The notes under the pieces: generated by a model
Told to the model about the DNA's origin: nothing
Database searches by the model: none
Seen by the model: only the letters and a program-made list of their open reading frames with translations
Part shown: positions 24,859-32,603 of the stretch, one piece after another
Position numbering within the stretch: position 1 is the stretch's first letter
Layout of the letters: the number at the start of each line of letters is the position of its first letter
Program-made: the position numbers and the translations under genes
NCBI GenBank assembly: GCA_900768425.1
Contig: CAAGCR010000112.1
Span: 1 to 35,219 of the forward strand
Length of the DNA stretch: 35,219 nucleotides
Reading direction: 5' to 3'
Source: Clostridia bacterium
GTDB taxonomy: Bacteria > Bacillota > Clostridia > Christensenellales > UBA1242

Positions 24859-25000
24859 CTGACTTTCCTCCTATAAAATTTTACCAAGTGTTCATACCCC
24901 AACGTTGATTAGGCTTTAAACTATACGCAAATAACAAGCCGTTTTCGTTTGCTCTATATGCGAAGCCCACAAAAAAGATAGCGGACCACCCGAAGTCTGC
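24859..25000 (-). promoter_or_regulatory. Structured leader of rplS, possibly an L19 autoregulatory leader
   Basis: The 219-base interval before rplS is less AT-rich than other gaps. It contains a terminator-like hairpin (25000-24995 with 24986-24981, then six T at 24976-24971), followed by a region that can fold through GGGCTT pairing with AAAGCC and GCAAA pairing with TTTGC. Firmicute rplS genes are known to carry an L19-binding leader; I could not match that consensus with certainty. Confidence 0.45.
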
Positions 25001-25077
25001 ATTAATAATAACACATACCAATAAAAATAGCAAGCATAAATTTACATATTACAGAAATTTTTGCCTACTATTTTTTA

Positions 25078-25419
25078 TTACTTAACAAGTGGAATTATTA
25101 TTGCAATTAATAATACTAATAACAATACAAAATACAATACTTTCCAAACGGTTTGTTTTGGACGAACATATTTCCAAGCCAAGTATGCAACGATACAAAT
25201 TAATACTGCGGTTGCAAAGTTTTGAACAGCGGTAACAATTTTAAAGTTTGTGCCACATAGACTTAAAACCATTGATATTAAGTATGCGATAGCAACAACG
25301 GCTATTGTATAAAAACTGATTTTGTTTAATCCCCAAAAACTACCAGATGAGCGTTTATGAGTTGTCTTTTTTGTTGTTTCATTTGACTTTGTTGTTGTCT
25401 TTTTTGTTGTGTTAGTCAT
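25078..25419 (-). CDS. Small membrane protein with Thr/Lys-rich N-terminus
   Basis: A 113-residue protein. Residues 1-26 are a Thr/Lys-rich cytoplasmic tail, followed by three hydrophobic segments (about 36-53, 61-79 and 90-110). No family recognised. Two in-frame ATG codons exist: the upstream one (25431) contains the GGAGG ribosome binding site of the second (25419), so the second is used. The terminator-like hairpin at 24971-25000 may end this transcript. Confidence 0.75.
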   Translation of the reverse strand: MTNTTKKTTTKSNETTKKTTHKRSSGSFWGLNKISFYTIAVVAIAYLISMVLSLCGTNFKIVTAVQNFATAVLICIVAYLAWKYVRPKQTVWKVLYFVLLLVLLIAIIIPLVK

Positions 25420-25489
25420 TTTATCCTCCATTAAATTTCGTATATATTTTAGTCATTTTTATAAAAATGTCAATATTTTTTATCTTTTT

Positions 25490-26707
25490 TTATAAATTTA
25501 TGCCATTTTTTGTAAGCAGGGCTTGTGCCGACTCTACAGAGTCTACGCCAGTTTTATTTTTAATTGGTGCGAATTCTTTTTCTCGCTCTACCTCATAAAC
25601 TAAGCATGAGTTTGTTTCTTGAATCAGGTCAACATTTAAGTATTCAAATTTATGTCCATTAGGTTCTTCCGGCTTTATATGTTCACCATTGTCATCTATG
25701 TATGATATTTTTTTAGTTACAATATGCAAAGGTAATTTGTTATCTTTTATTTTATATAAAACATCTAGTTTGAACATAAAATTTAAAATTGTACCATAGT
25801 TGTATAAAGGCTCGTTATTTTTATCTTTAAGATTTGCCATCTCAGATGGGAAATCCATATATTCTACAACAGATGGCTTGCCGTTTACTTTGCACACTAC
25901 ACCAACTTTTTCTTCCGGATATTGCTTTTTTACAACCTTTGCAGAACATTCATAGTCACCTAAAATAGTTGCACCTATAAAACTTGGGTCTGCCATTTTA
26001 ACAAGCACATTATCAACACCAAAAAAGTTTATGTATTTAATTTTACTATCTTCTAAAAGTTGTTTTGCATCTTTATTATTTAAAAGTGAGTTAAACCAAC
26101 CGCCATTTCCATTTGGAGATGTGGCAAGTTTATTCTTTTCTGCCAAAAATACTTTACCATTAAAATCAACGCAAGGCGCCATATCTTGAACAAAAAAGCG
26201 AATAAAATTAGCATCATATCCGAAATAGTTTTTCTCTTTCAAAAATTTGCGTGTTGCTTCATCGTTCAATTCACTGGTCATAATGAAAAATGGAATTTTT
26301 ACATTTAATTTTTCGGTAACATTCTTTAAATTATTAAAAACACATTCAAAAATGTATAAATTGTGCGTTTTACCGATATTATACATTCCTTTTGGCAAAT
26401 CACTACCAAGTCGAGTACCCATTCCGCCGGCAAGCATTAACACGCCAACCTCACCATTTTTTAGGGCATTTATTCCCACTTGTTCATATGTACTTTTATT
26501 GGCATTGATTTTGTCAATAGTAAGTGCTTCTAGCGGGCTAATATTTAATTCTTGCGTTTTATTTGTTTGATTTAGTTCATCTAAATACGAAAAGTCTGTA
26601 TTGTCAATTTGTTTTATAAGTTCAGAAAATTCATCATCAGACAACTCATCTTTATATTTCAAAAGATGTTCTTGATTATACTTTTTAACCTTTTCTAATG
26701 CTTCCAT
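25490..26707 (-). CDS. UDP-sugar pyrophosphorylase, UDPGP/UAP1-like family
   Basis: A 405-residue nucleotidyltransferase of the eukaryote-like UDPGP family, not the GalU/GlmU type. The nucleotide loop is MLAGGMGTRLGSDLPKG (91-107). Further family motifs are SPNGNGGWF, FFGVDNVLVKMADPSFIGAT and the C-terminal IKNKTGVDSVESAQ. The NGNGG and GVDNVL motifs are most like UDP-N-acetylhexosamine pyrophosphorylase (UAP1), so UDP-GlcNAc or UDP-glucose synthesis is likely, with the exact sugar open. TAAGGAG precedes the ATG. It is the last gene of a five-gene operon otherwise concerned with RNA modification. Confidence 0.87.
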   Translation of the reverse strand: MEALEKVKKYNQEHLLKYKDELSDDEFSELIKQIDNTDFSYLDELNQTNKTQELNISPLEALTIDKINANKSTYEQVGINALKNGEVGVLMLAGGMGTRLGSDLPKGMYNIGKTHNLYIFECVFNNLKNVTEKLNVKIPFFIMTSELNDEATRKFLKEKNYFGYDANFIRFFVQDMAPCVDFNGKVFLAEKNKLATSPNGNGGWFNSLLNNKDAKQLLEDSKIKYINFFGVDNVLVKMADPSFIGATILGDYECSAKVVKKQYPEEKVGVVCKVNGKPSVVEYMDFPSEMANLKDKNNEPLYNYGTILNFMFKLDVLYKIKDNKLPLHIVTKKISYIDDNGEHIKPEEPNGHKFEYLNVDLIQETNSCLVYEVEREKEFAPIKNKTGVDSVESAQALLTKNGINL

Positions 26708-26716
26708 TTTAACTCC

Positions 26717-27070
26717 TTACTCTTTTCTTGGAGCACCACAATGCTTGCATACTGTGTCATTATCATCCATTAATGAGCCACAATATTCGCACTTTGATTT
26801 ACCGGCAATTAAGCCATTATCTTTAAAGTGTTTTTTGATTTTTTCCACAAATGCCGTTGCTTTGTTTGTTTCATCTTGCAACATTTCAGGTGATATAAAT
26901 TTTTTAGCAAAGTATGCAACACAAATGACAATACCTAAAAATATTACAAATGTTCCAATAGGCATTACAAAAAATGATATTACATCGGTAGCACCAAGAA
27001 TAACCAGTACTAGTCCAACTATGGCAACCAGCACACCGGCGACAATAATACCTTTTTTATTATTTTTCAT
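26717..27070 (-). CDS. Small membrane protein with C-terminal zinc ribbon
   Basis: A 117-residue protein. Two hydrophobic segments (about 8-26 and 32-54) are followed by a short helical linker and a zinc ribbon, CEYCGSLMDDNDTVCKHCG (about 94-112, CxxC-x11-CxxC). The arrangement mirrors, in reverse order, the zinc-ribbon/TM2 protein at 14418-14924. AAAGGAG precedes the ATG. Function unknown. Confidence 0.78.
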   Translation of the reverse strand: MKNNKKGIIVAGVLVAIVGLVLVILGATDVISFFVMPIGTFVIFLGIVICVAYFAKKFISPEMLQDETNKATAFVEKIKKHFKDNGLIAGKSKCEYCGSLMDDNDTVCKHCGAPRKE

Positions 27071-27100
27071 ATATTTCTCCTTTAATTTTTAGTCATTACA

Positions 27101-27805
27101 CTATTTGTTTTGAATTAATAATATATCATTTTCAAATACATTCCAAGGTGTTTTATCAACCGGTGGAATGCATCTAAAAAGCATAGGTTTTTTAGTCGTT
27201 GGATGTAAAAATGATAGTTCATATGCCCAAAGTGCAAGATTATGACCTTTTGCAAGCGTGTCACCATTATACTTTACATCTCCAAACACAGGGCAACCAA
27301 TTTGTGCCATTTGAACACGAATTTGATGACTTCTGCCGGTTAATATTTGAATTTCCATTAAACTAACTTTATCAATAGTGTTTAATGTTTTATATTCTAA
27401 AATTGCTTGTTTTGCCCCTTCTTCGCCACGTGGAACAACCTTTACAATATTTGTTTTTTCATCTTTTTTCAAAAAATGTTCTAAGCGAGATGCTTTATAA
27501 CGCGGAGTGCCAACAACAACGGCCAAATATTTTTTAGTAAATTGTTTAGCCTTCATTTGTTCTGTTAAACGACTTGCCGCCTTGCTTGTTTTTGCAAAAA
27601 CCATAACACCACCGGTTGGTCTATCTAACCTATGAACAAGACCGATATATACATTGCCCGGTTTGTTGTATTTTTCTTTGATATATTCTTTTACCATATC
27701 TAATAAAGACTTGTCGGTTGTTTCATCACCTTGACTTAACACATTTTGAGGTTTTAATACGACTATTATATGATTGTCTTCATACAAAATATTTAACTTA
27801 TCCAT
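27101..27805 (-). CDS. RluA-family pseudouridine synthase
   Basis: A 234-residue enzyme converting specific rRNA or tRNA uridines to pseudouridine. The catalytic motif is HRLDRPTGGVMVFAKT, with Asp61 as the nucleophile-type residue; GRSHQIRVQMAQIGCPVFGD and LALWAYELSFLHP follow as in the family. There is no N-terminal S4 domain, so it resembles the short RluA/TruC type; the target base cannot be told. Its ATG directly abuts the stop codon of the upstream methyltransferase. GGGAG precedes it. Confidence 0.92.
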   Translation of the reverse strand: MDKLNILYEDNHIIVVLKPQNVLSQGDETTDKSLLDMVKEYIKEKYNKPGNVYIGLVHRLDRPTGGVMVFAKTSKAASRLTEQMKAKQFTKKYLAVVVGTPRYKASRLEHFLKKDEKTNIVKVVPRGEEGAKQAILEYKTLNTIDKVSLMEIQILTGRSHQIRVQMAQIGCPVFGDVKYNGDTLAKGHNLALWAYELSFLHPTTKKPMLFRCIPPVDKTPWNVFENDILLIQNK

Positions 27806-28666
27806 TTATTTCTCCCAAACTTTTATTCCGCTTGCGCCACAAGGAAGTATTATATTTTTTTCTTGTGTTGCAATGCCTATTTCGTATGCATCTGTTTTCC
27901 CGCCATCAAAAATATCGTTCAATATGTTTGCAAGCACCATTGGTTGCAAACCTGTGGTATATGAATTTATGAGCACAAACAAAGGTTTGTCTGATAACAC
28001 CTTTTTGCACATACATACAAAATCATATAAATTATTTTCGATTTTCCACATTTCACCACTAGGACCTCTGCCGTAACTTGGTGGGTCCATAATTATTGCA
28101 TCGTAAGTTTTTCCCCTACGGATTTCACGCTCTACAAATTTTGCACAGTCATCTACAATGTATCTAATAGGTCTATCTTCCAAACCGGATAGTTTTATGT
28201 TTTGTTTACATCTATCAACCATACCTTTGGCAGCATCTACATGCGTAACTTCTGCGCCGGCATATGTGCAAGCAACGGTTGCGCCACCGGTATAACCAAA
28301 AAGATTTAGCACCTTTATTGGACGATTTGCCTTTTGAATAAGGTCTATCATATAGTCCCAATTAACCGCTTGTTCAGGGAAAAGCCCAGTGTGCTTAAAC
28401 CCCATAGGCTTGATTAAAAAGGTTAAATTTTTATACGATATTTTCCACTCTTGTGGCATTGGTTTTAAAATGTCCCAATGCCCACCACCAGTGCTTTCTC
28501 TGATGTAATGTGCATTTAGGTTTGGCTCTTTACTTAAATTCTTTTTTGCGTGCCAAATAACTTGTGGGTCAGGGCGAAGAAGTTTCACTTTACCCCACGA
28601 TTCCAATTTTTCACCATCGCCAGTGGCATAAACAACATATTCTTTCCACTGATCACTAACCTTCAT
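27806..28666 (-). CDS. Class I SAM-dependent methyltransferase (RlmI/RlmK-like)
   Basis: A 286-residue protein with a Rossmann methyltransferase core of the COG1092-like group. The SAM-binding loop is VLNLFGYTGGATVACTYAGA, followed by VTHVDAAKGMVDRCKQN. The catalytic-type motif is IIMDPPSYGRG. The N-terminal part (1-100) may form the substrate platform, but no PUA domain can be made out. Methylation of a base in 23S rRNA is likely. The start codon overlaps the end of the upstream gene by 11 bases, indicating coupled translation. Confidence 0.88.
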   Translation of the reverse strand: MKVSDQWKEYVVYATGDGEKLESWGKVKLLRPDPQVIWHAKKNLSKEPNLNAHYIRESTGGGHWDILKPMPQEWKISYKNLTFLIKPMGFKHTGLFPEQAVNWDYMIDLIQKANRPIKVLNLFGYTGGATVACTYAGAEVTHVDAAKGMVDRCKQNIKLSGLEDRPIRYIVDDCAKFVEREIRRGKTYDAIIMDPPSYGRGPSGEMWKIENNLYDFVCMCKKVLSDKPLFVLINSYTTGLQPMVLANILNDIFDGGKTDAYEIGIATQEKNIILPCGASGIKVWEK

Positions 28667-29096
28667 TTGCCACCGCCTTTTTATCTATATCTTCATACAC
28701 AATATTATAATAATTATTTGCTGTTAAAAACTTGTAAAACAATTCCAAAACATCATCACGCGTTATGCTTTCACACTTGTCATCGGTCACTTGAAATATA
28801 ATTTTGTTAAACTGCTCAACTTGTTCCAACCTTAAATATCCAATAATTGCCCTTGCTTTGATATCAACACTTACCCATAGAGTATTTAAAAACCAGTATT
28901 CGTTTTCCATATCTATGGAGTTTGCCAATTTTTGTAAATCTTCTGTCTTTTGACTCTTTGCAAAATAAGGCATACGAATATACTTTGAAAAATCCGCCTC
29001 GCCAACACATAAAATAGCAACTTCTTCTTGTGTTAAAGGGAAAATCATAGCATTGCCCGCTCTTAAAACATACTGACTTAAATCGTAATTTTTCAT
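28656..29096 (-). CDS. Unknown 146-residue protein heading the methyltransferase/RluA operon
   Basis: No family recognised with certainty. The pattern of alternating strands and helices, in particular WFLNTLWVSVDIKARAIIGYL (about 68-88), resembles a small GNAT-like or other alpha/beta fold, but no acyl-CoA loop is evident. It lacks a Shine-Dalgarno. A TTGACA/TAAACT promoter lies eight bases before the ATG, so translation probably starts on a leaderless mRNA. It is first in the operon and overlaps the methyltransferase gene by 11 bases. Confidence 0.8.
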   Translation of the reverse strand: MKNYDLSQYVLRAGNAMIFPLTQEEVAILCVGEADFSKYIRMPYFAKSQKTEDLQKLANSIDMENEYWFLNTLWVSVDIKARAIIGYLRLEQVEQFNKIIFQVTDDKCESITRDDVLELFYKFLTANNYYNIVYEDIDKKAVANEG

Positions 29097-29104
29097 ATAT
29101 AATA

Positions 29105-29133
29105 AGTTTAATGTTATATTACAATTTTGTCAA
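29105..29133 (-). promoter_or_regulatory. Promoter of the five-gene operon, leaderless geometry
   Basis: TTGACA (29133-29128), a 17-bp spacer and TAAACT (29110-29105), then eight bases (TATTATAT) to the ATG at 29096. The hexamers and spacing are the same as upstream of yigZ and the TM2 gene. Confidence 0.75.
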
Positions 29134-29201
29134 TTTTTTTATTATAAGTTTACAAGTTTGACTATTAAAAAATTATAAAGATAAATGAATGGTGATAATT
29201 T

Positions 29202-29278
29202 ATGAATTAAGGATATAATAATAGTGAACAAAACATGAAAGTGTTTTGTTCACTATTATTGTTTTAACAATAATTCAT
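29202..29278. repeat. Nested inverted-repeat element with GTGAACAAAACA hairpin
   Basis: A perfect 19-bp stem (29217-29235 with 29242-29260) has a 6-base loop. It contains GTGAACAAAACA, the same word as unit four of the array at 2163-2261. A weaker outer pair ATGAATTA/TAATTCAT (29202-29209, 29271-29278) encloses it, and TTATTGTT/AACAATAA (29256-29273) forms an overlapping hairpin. It lies 23 bases past the stop codon of the 73-residue gene and may act as its terminator. Confidence 0.75.
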
Positions 29279-29300
29279 CATCTATTGCAATAGCAACACG

Positions 29301-29522
29301 TTATCTTTTAGTTAACTGCAAGTAGATTTTTTCGTAGTCTTTTGGAGCAAATCCAAGTTCTCGAAAGATTGTGTATGCTTGTTCTATTGTCATTTTGAAA
29401 AAGCAATCTTCCGGCTTTAAAAGTTCTTTAATTATTTTTTGAGCGGTGATATTTTTAAAATCGTCTTCTTTTTCATACTTTTTTAATTGTTTTTCGTTCA
29501 ATTCTCTTAATTTATTTAACAT
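29301..29522 (-). CDS. Small unknown protein (73 residues)
   Basis: A highly charged, helical protein (MLNKLRELNEKQLKKYEKED at the start), no family recognised. GAGGAGG precedes the ATG, which lies 11 bases inside the end of the upstream transglutaminase-like gene, so the two are translated together. It might be an accessory or inhibitor of that protein; that is inference from position only. Confidence 0.7.
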   Translation of the reverse strand: MLNKLRELNEKQLKKYEKEDDFKNITAQKIIKELLKPEDCFFKMTIEQAYTIFRELGFAPKDYEKIYLQLTKR

Positions 29523-31188
29523 TTTCTATTTCCTCCTCACTAATGCCTGGAATTACGTGTCGATTCTCTACACCGGTTGTGATATGTTTAAACACTCCAT
29601 AACCGAATGCATTTATCAAAGTTTCACGATACAGATTTGACAACTGCCCGTTTTCATCAATCATCAAATATTTTGATTCTTGTGGGGTATCTTTAAAAGA
29701 TTTATCATTGAAAGACAATATTAAAACTGGTTTACTTTTAATATTATAGCCTTCAAAAACTTTTTTGCAAAGTATTGTTACTTCAAATTTATTTGCCTTT
29801 GCTTCTTGGGCAAAAACTGCTTTTGATAAACGCATTAAGTATGTAACTCTCTCTAATTCCGGAAGGTCAATATTTTGACTTTGTTTAGTAAAGATTTTCA
29901 TTTTTTGTTCAAAACTTACCGGTTCTTTTTCACATATGCTATCTAACATATCTAAAAAGTCGTCAAAAAGTGCTTCATCTGAGTTTTTAATCTCTTCTTT
30001 TTCTATTATATCTTCGTAAACGTGACGGCAAATTTGGTCAAATTTTGCAAGAGTTTCGCCATATTTATTTTTACACTTTAAGCCAACCAATTCATTATTC
30101 ACCTTTGCATTAAACAAGTCACCGCCCAAAATGCTTGTAACCGAGTCCGCTTCAACAATGAAGTCTCCTGCACGATAAGAAAGGTTTGCGTGTGAATCGC
30201 CATAGTCCATTCCGCCATCAACTATATAATTAATGCCTAAATCATATAAGAATTTTGCAAAAATTTGAGTAAATTCATAACATACTATTTTAGAATTATT
30301 TGGAGTAATTGTTGCAAGTCGCTCAATTTGTCTATGTTCTTTGGCAATCATACCACTTTGGTTATTTGCGTAGAATTCTGGGTCGTAGGTTAAAACCTTA
30401 CAGAGTTTAATATATGTATATATTGATTTTTGCAAAGGAGTGTAATTTTGTGGCATATCTTTATTAATAAACTCAATCAATTCATCATTTAGTTTTGTTC
30501 TATAAAGATTATCATCCATGATTTTTTCATAAGAGTTGAAATGTGTTAAATTAGCCACTCTTTCATTGATTATTTTTTCCATAAAATCATAACTTTCACT
30601 ACTAAAACGATATCTTGTTAGTAATTGTGAATGAATGATAAATTGTTTTAAGCAATAACAATATTCATCTTTGTTATTACCATTTATTTCTTTAATTTTG
30701 TTAAAATCATAATTTTTATAGTCGTTTATTATAAAATTCAATAATTCTTGCGTTTTTATTGTTAATTTTTTATCATCTATTGCAACAGTGTATTCTTCAC
30801 CAAAGTTTGCTTTTTGTGGATCAGATAGTGCCATTAAGGTATCGTTAAGTTCTTTTACACCTACAACATCATTCAATTTGCCGGCACTATATATTTCATT
30901 TATACGGCTTGCAAGTTTTGCTTTATTAATAGACCCAACAATTACAAAATCGTCTTTGAAAACATATCCCATTTTAATGCGGTCATATTTATCTTTAAAC
31001 AATTCTAATATTTGCGACATATCGCCTTTAAGCATTTCAATTATTGCATCATCATCAAATTGATATTGCGGGTTGTACACATCGCCACTCTTTTTTATAT
31101 GTGAAACAAAAAACTCCCTTTTGCTTATATCAAAAAGAAGGAATTCCTTTTTCATTCTCTTTAAAAGTTCATCACTCACTTGCATCAT
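29512..31188 (-). CDS. Unknown protein with transglutaminase-like Cys-His-Asp core
   Basis: A 558-residue predicted soluble protein with no signal peptide. The middle part (about 250-350) has the layout of a transglutaminase-like papain-type fold: IVCYEFTQIFAKFLYDLGI with Cys303, GDSHANLSY with His333 and DFIVEADSV with an acidic residue at 346 or 348. The flanking regions (1-240 helical, 360-558 mixed) are unrecognised. A cysteine peptidase or related acyl-transfer enzyme acting inside the cell is the best guess; a non-catalytic role is possible. AGGAG lies six bases before the ATG. It forms a two-gene operon with the 73-residue gene. Confidence 0.75.
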   Translation of the reverse strand: MMQVSDELLKRMKKEFLLFDISKREFFVSHIKKSGDVYNPQYQFDDDAIIEMLKGDMSQILELFKDKYDRIKMGYVFKDDFVIVGSINKAKLASRINEIYSAGKLNDVVGVKELNDTLMALSDPQKANFGEEYTVAIDDKKLTIKTQELLNFIINDYKNYDFNKIKEINGNNKDEYCYCLKQFIIHSQLLTRYRFSSESYDFMEKIINERVANLTHFNSYEKIMDDNLYRTKLNDELIEFINKDMPQNYTPLQKSIYTYIKLCKVLTYDPEFYANNQSGMIAKEHRQIERLATITPNNSKIVCYEFTQIFAKFLYDLGINYIVDGGMDYGDSHANLSYRAGDFIVEADSVTSILGGDLFNAKVNNELVGLKCKNKYGETLAKFDQICRHVYEDIIEKEEIKNSDEALFDDFLDMLDSICEKEPVSFEQKMKIFTKQSQNIDLPELERVTYLMRLSKAVFAQEAKANKFEVTILCKKVFEGYNIKSKPVLILSFNDKSFKDTPQESKYLMIDENGQLSNLYRETLINAFGYGVFKHITTGVENRHVIPGISEEEIENVK

Positions 31189-31278
31189 AACCAGCTCCTG
31201 AATTTTAAATCTAATATATTAAACCACATTTATAACAAAATTTCAAGAGGTTATAGCGAATATTAAACGCAAAAAGAC

Positions 31279-31335
31279 GAGAAAATTTTTGACAAACATA
31301 AATACATTTTTCATTTAATATTCAAAAATTTTCTC
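31279..31335 (-). terminator. Terminator-like hairpin with no intact gene in front
   Basis: A 14-bp stem (31322-31335 with 31279-31292, GAGAAAATTTTTGA and complement) is followed on the minus strand by GTCTTTTTGCG. It would end transcripts from the open frame at 31347-31505. Confidence 0.6.
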
Positions 31336-31346
31336 ACTTATTTAAT

Positions 31347-31505
31347 TTAATAATCATGCAACAACAAATTGAGGTGCTGTTTTGTTACAAATTTTTCACA
31401 TTGTAAATATTTCTTAACATCACTACCATTGTTTTGATTATCGTTTGCCCCATCTATTCTTGCTGAAATTTGTAACTTAATTTCTTCTAAAACAAATTCA
31501 TTGAT
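31347..31505 (-). pseudogene. Possible gene remnant or unrecognised short gene
   Basis: About 53 codons read without stop as a plausible protein: INEFVLEEIKLQISARIDGA, then NDNQNNGSDVKKYLQCEKFV and TKQHLNLLLHDY before a TAA. The frame stays open further upstream but contains no ATG, GTG or TTG in a position with a ribosome binding site. A terminator hairpin follows the stop. It looks like the 3' end of a decayed gene between two divergent genes. The rest of the gap 31189-31580 shows no other gene; it must contain the sigG promoter, which I could not fix. Confidence 0.35.
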
Positions 31506-31580
31506 TTTTAATAAAAAAAAATATATTAAATATGAATAAAAACTTTTTGAATGTAAAACATATACATCAAAGGGGAAATT

Positions 31581-32351
31581 ATGGCAGGAAAAGTTGTTGT
31601 ATGTGGAGTTGATACAAGTAAGTTACCAAAGTTAAAACAAGAAGAAATGGAAATGCTTATGAAAAGAGTAAAAAATGGTGATGCCTTAGCACGTGATGAG
31701 TTTGTTGTTGCAAATTTACGCCTTGTTTTAAGTGTTGTTCAACGATTTTACGGTAAGCGTGATAAATGCGATGATATGTTTCAAGTTGGTTGTGTAGGGC
31801 TTATGAAAGCTATTGATAATTTTGACATTAATCTTAATGTAAAATTTTCTACCTATGCTGTGCCTATGATTATAGGCGAAATTAAAAGATATTTAAGGGA
31901 CAACAATGCAATTAGAGTTTCTCGCAGCTTAAGAGATATTGCATACAAAGCATTGCAAACTCGCGATAAATATTTAAAACAATTTAGCAAAGAACCAACA
32001 GTTGAAGAAATAGCAAAAATTATTGACTTACCTGTGAAAGAAGTCGCTTTTGCCCTAGATGCAATCAGTGATACTGTTAGTTTAAACGAAGCCGTATATG
32101 AAGATGGTGATGCTGTTAGAATTATGGATCAAATTGCCGACACAAAACACGATGATGATAGCTTAAACGAAATATTGTCTTTAAAAAGTGCTTTGTCTAA
32201 ATTAGATAAACGCGAACGCGAAATATTGCTTCTTCGATATTTTATTGGCAAAACACAAATAGAAGTATCCGATACCATTGGCATTTCACAAGCACAGGTT
32301 TCTCGCCTAGAAAAAAATGCCATAGACTCCATAAGAGAAAATATCCGATAA
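31581..32351 (+). CDS. sigG: RNA polymerase sporulation sigma factor SigG
   Basis: Sigma-G directs late forespore transcription. The 256-residue product begins with the sigma-G signature VVVCGVDTSKLPKLKQEEM. Region 2 (DDMFQVGCVGLMKAIDNFD, KFSTYAVPMIIGEIKRYLRD), region 3 and region 4 (KTQIEVSDTIGISQAQVSRLEK) follow. AAAGGGG precedes the ATG. Unlike the usual spoIIGA-sigE-sigG order on one strand, this gene points towards sigE, so it must have its own promoter and cannot be read through from sigE. CATATACA at 31559-31566 is a weak candidate for a sporulation -10. Confidence 0.95.
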   Translation: MAGKVVVCGVDTSKLPKLKQEEMEMLMKRVKNGDALARDEFVVANLRLVLSVVQRFYGKRDKCDDMFQVGCVGLMKAIDNFDINLNVKFSTYAVPMIIGEIKRYLRDNNAIRVSRSLRDIAYKALQTRDKYLKQFSKEPTVEEIAKIIDLPVKEVAFALDAISDTVSLNEAVYEDGDAVRIMDQIADTKHDDDSLNEILSLKSALSKLDKREREILLLRYFIGKTQIEVSDTIGISQAQVSRLEKNAIDSIRENIR

Positions 32352-32472
32352 CAAATTGTTGTATGTTGTTATGTATATATAAACCTAAAACTTTAATTCC
32401 TCTAATTTAGTGCCGGTTTAAAAAGCGAAAGGCTAAGTTGTTTATTTAACACCTATTAACAAAGCATATATA

Positions 32473-32511
32473 AAAAAGGCAAAATTTGCGTAATACAAAT
32501 TTTGCCTTTTT
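32473..32511. terminator. Bidirectional terminator between sigG and sigE
   Basis: A perfect 16-bp stem, AAAAAGGCAAAATTTG (32473-32488) with CAAATTTTGCCTTTTT (32496-32511), has T runs on both strands. Confidence 0.85.
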
Positions 32512-32603
32512 GTTTTTCACTATTATGTAAGCATAAAAGCACTTTTTCTCGTTTTTTATATTTAACCATTATTTTGTTTAAAGCAAAGTTACGAGATTGT
32601 TCC

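Noticed and set aside
32352..32472. Small gene behind sigG
   Set aside because: No start with ribosome binding site and frequent stops in all frames; only the shared terminator at 32473-32511 is supported.
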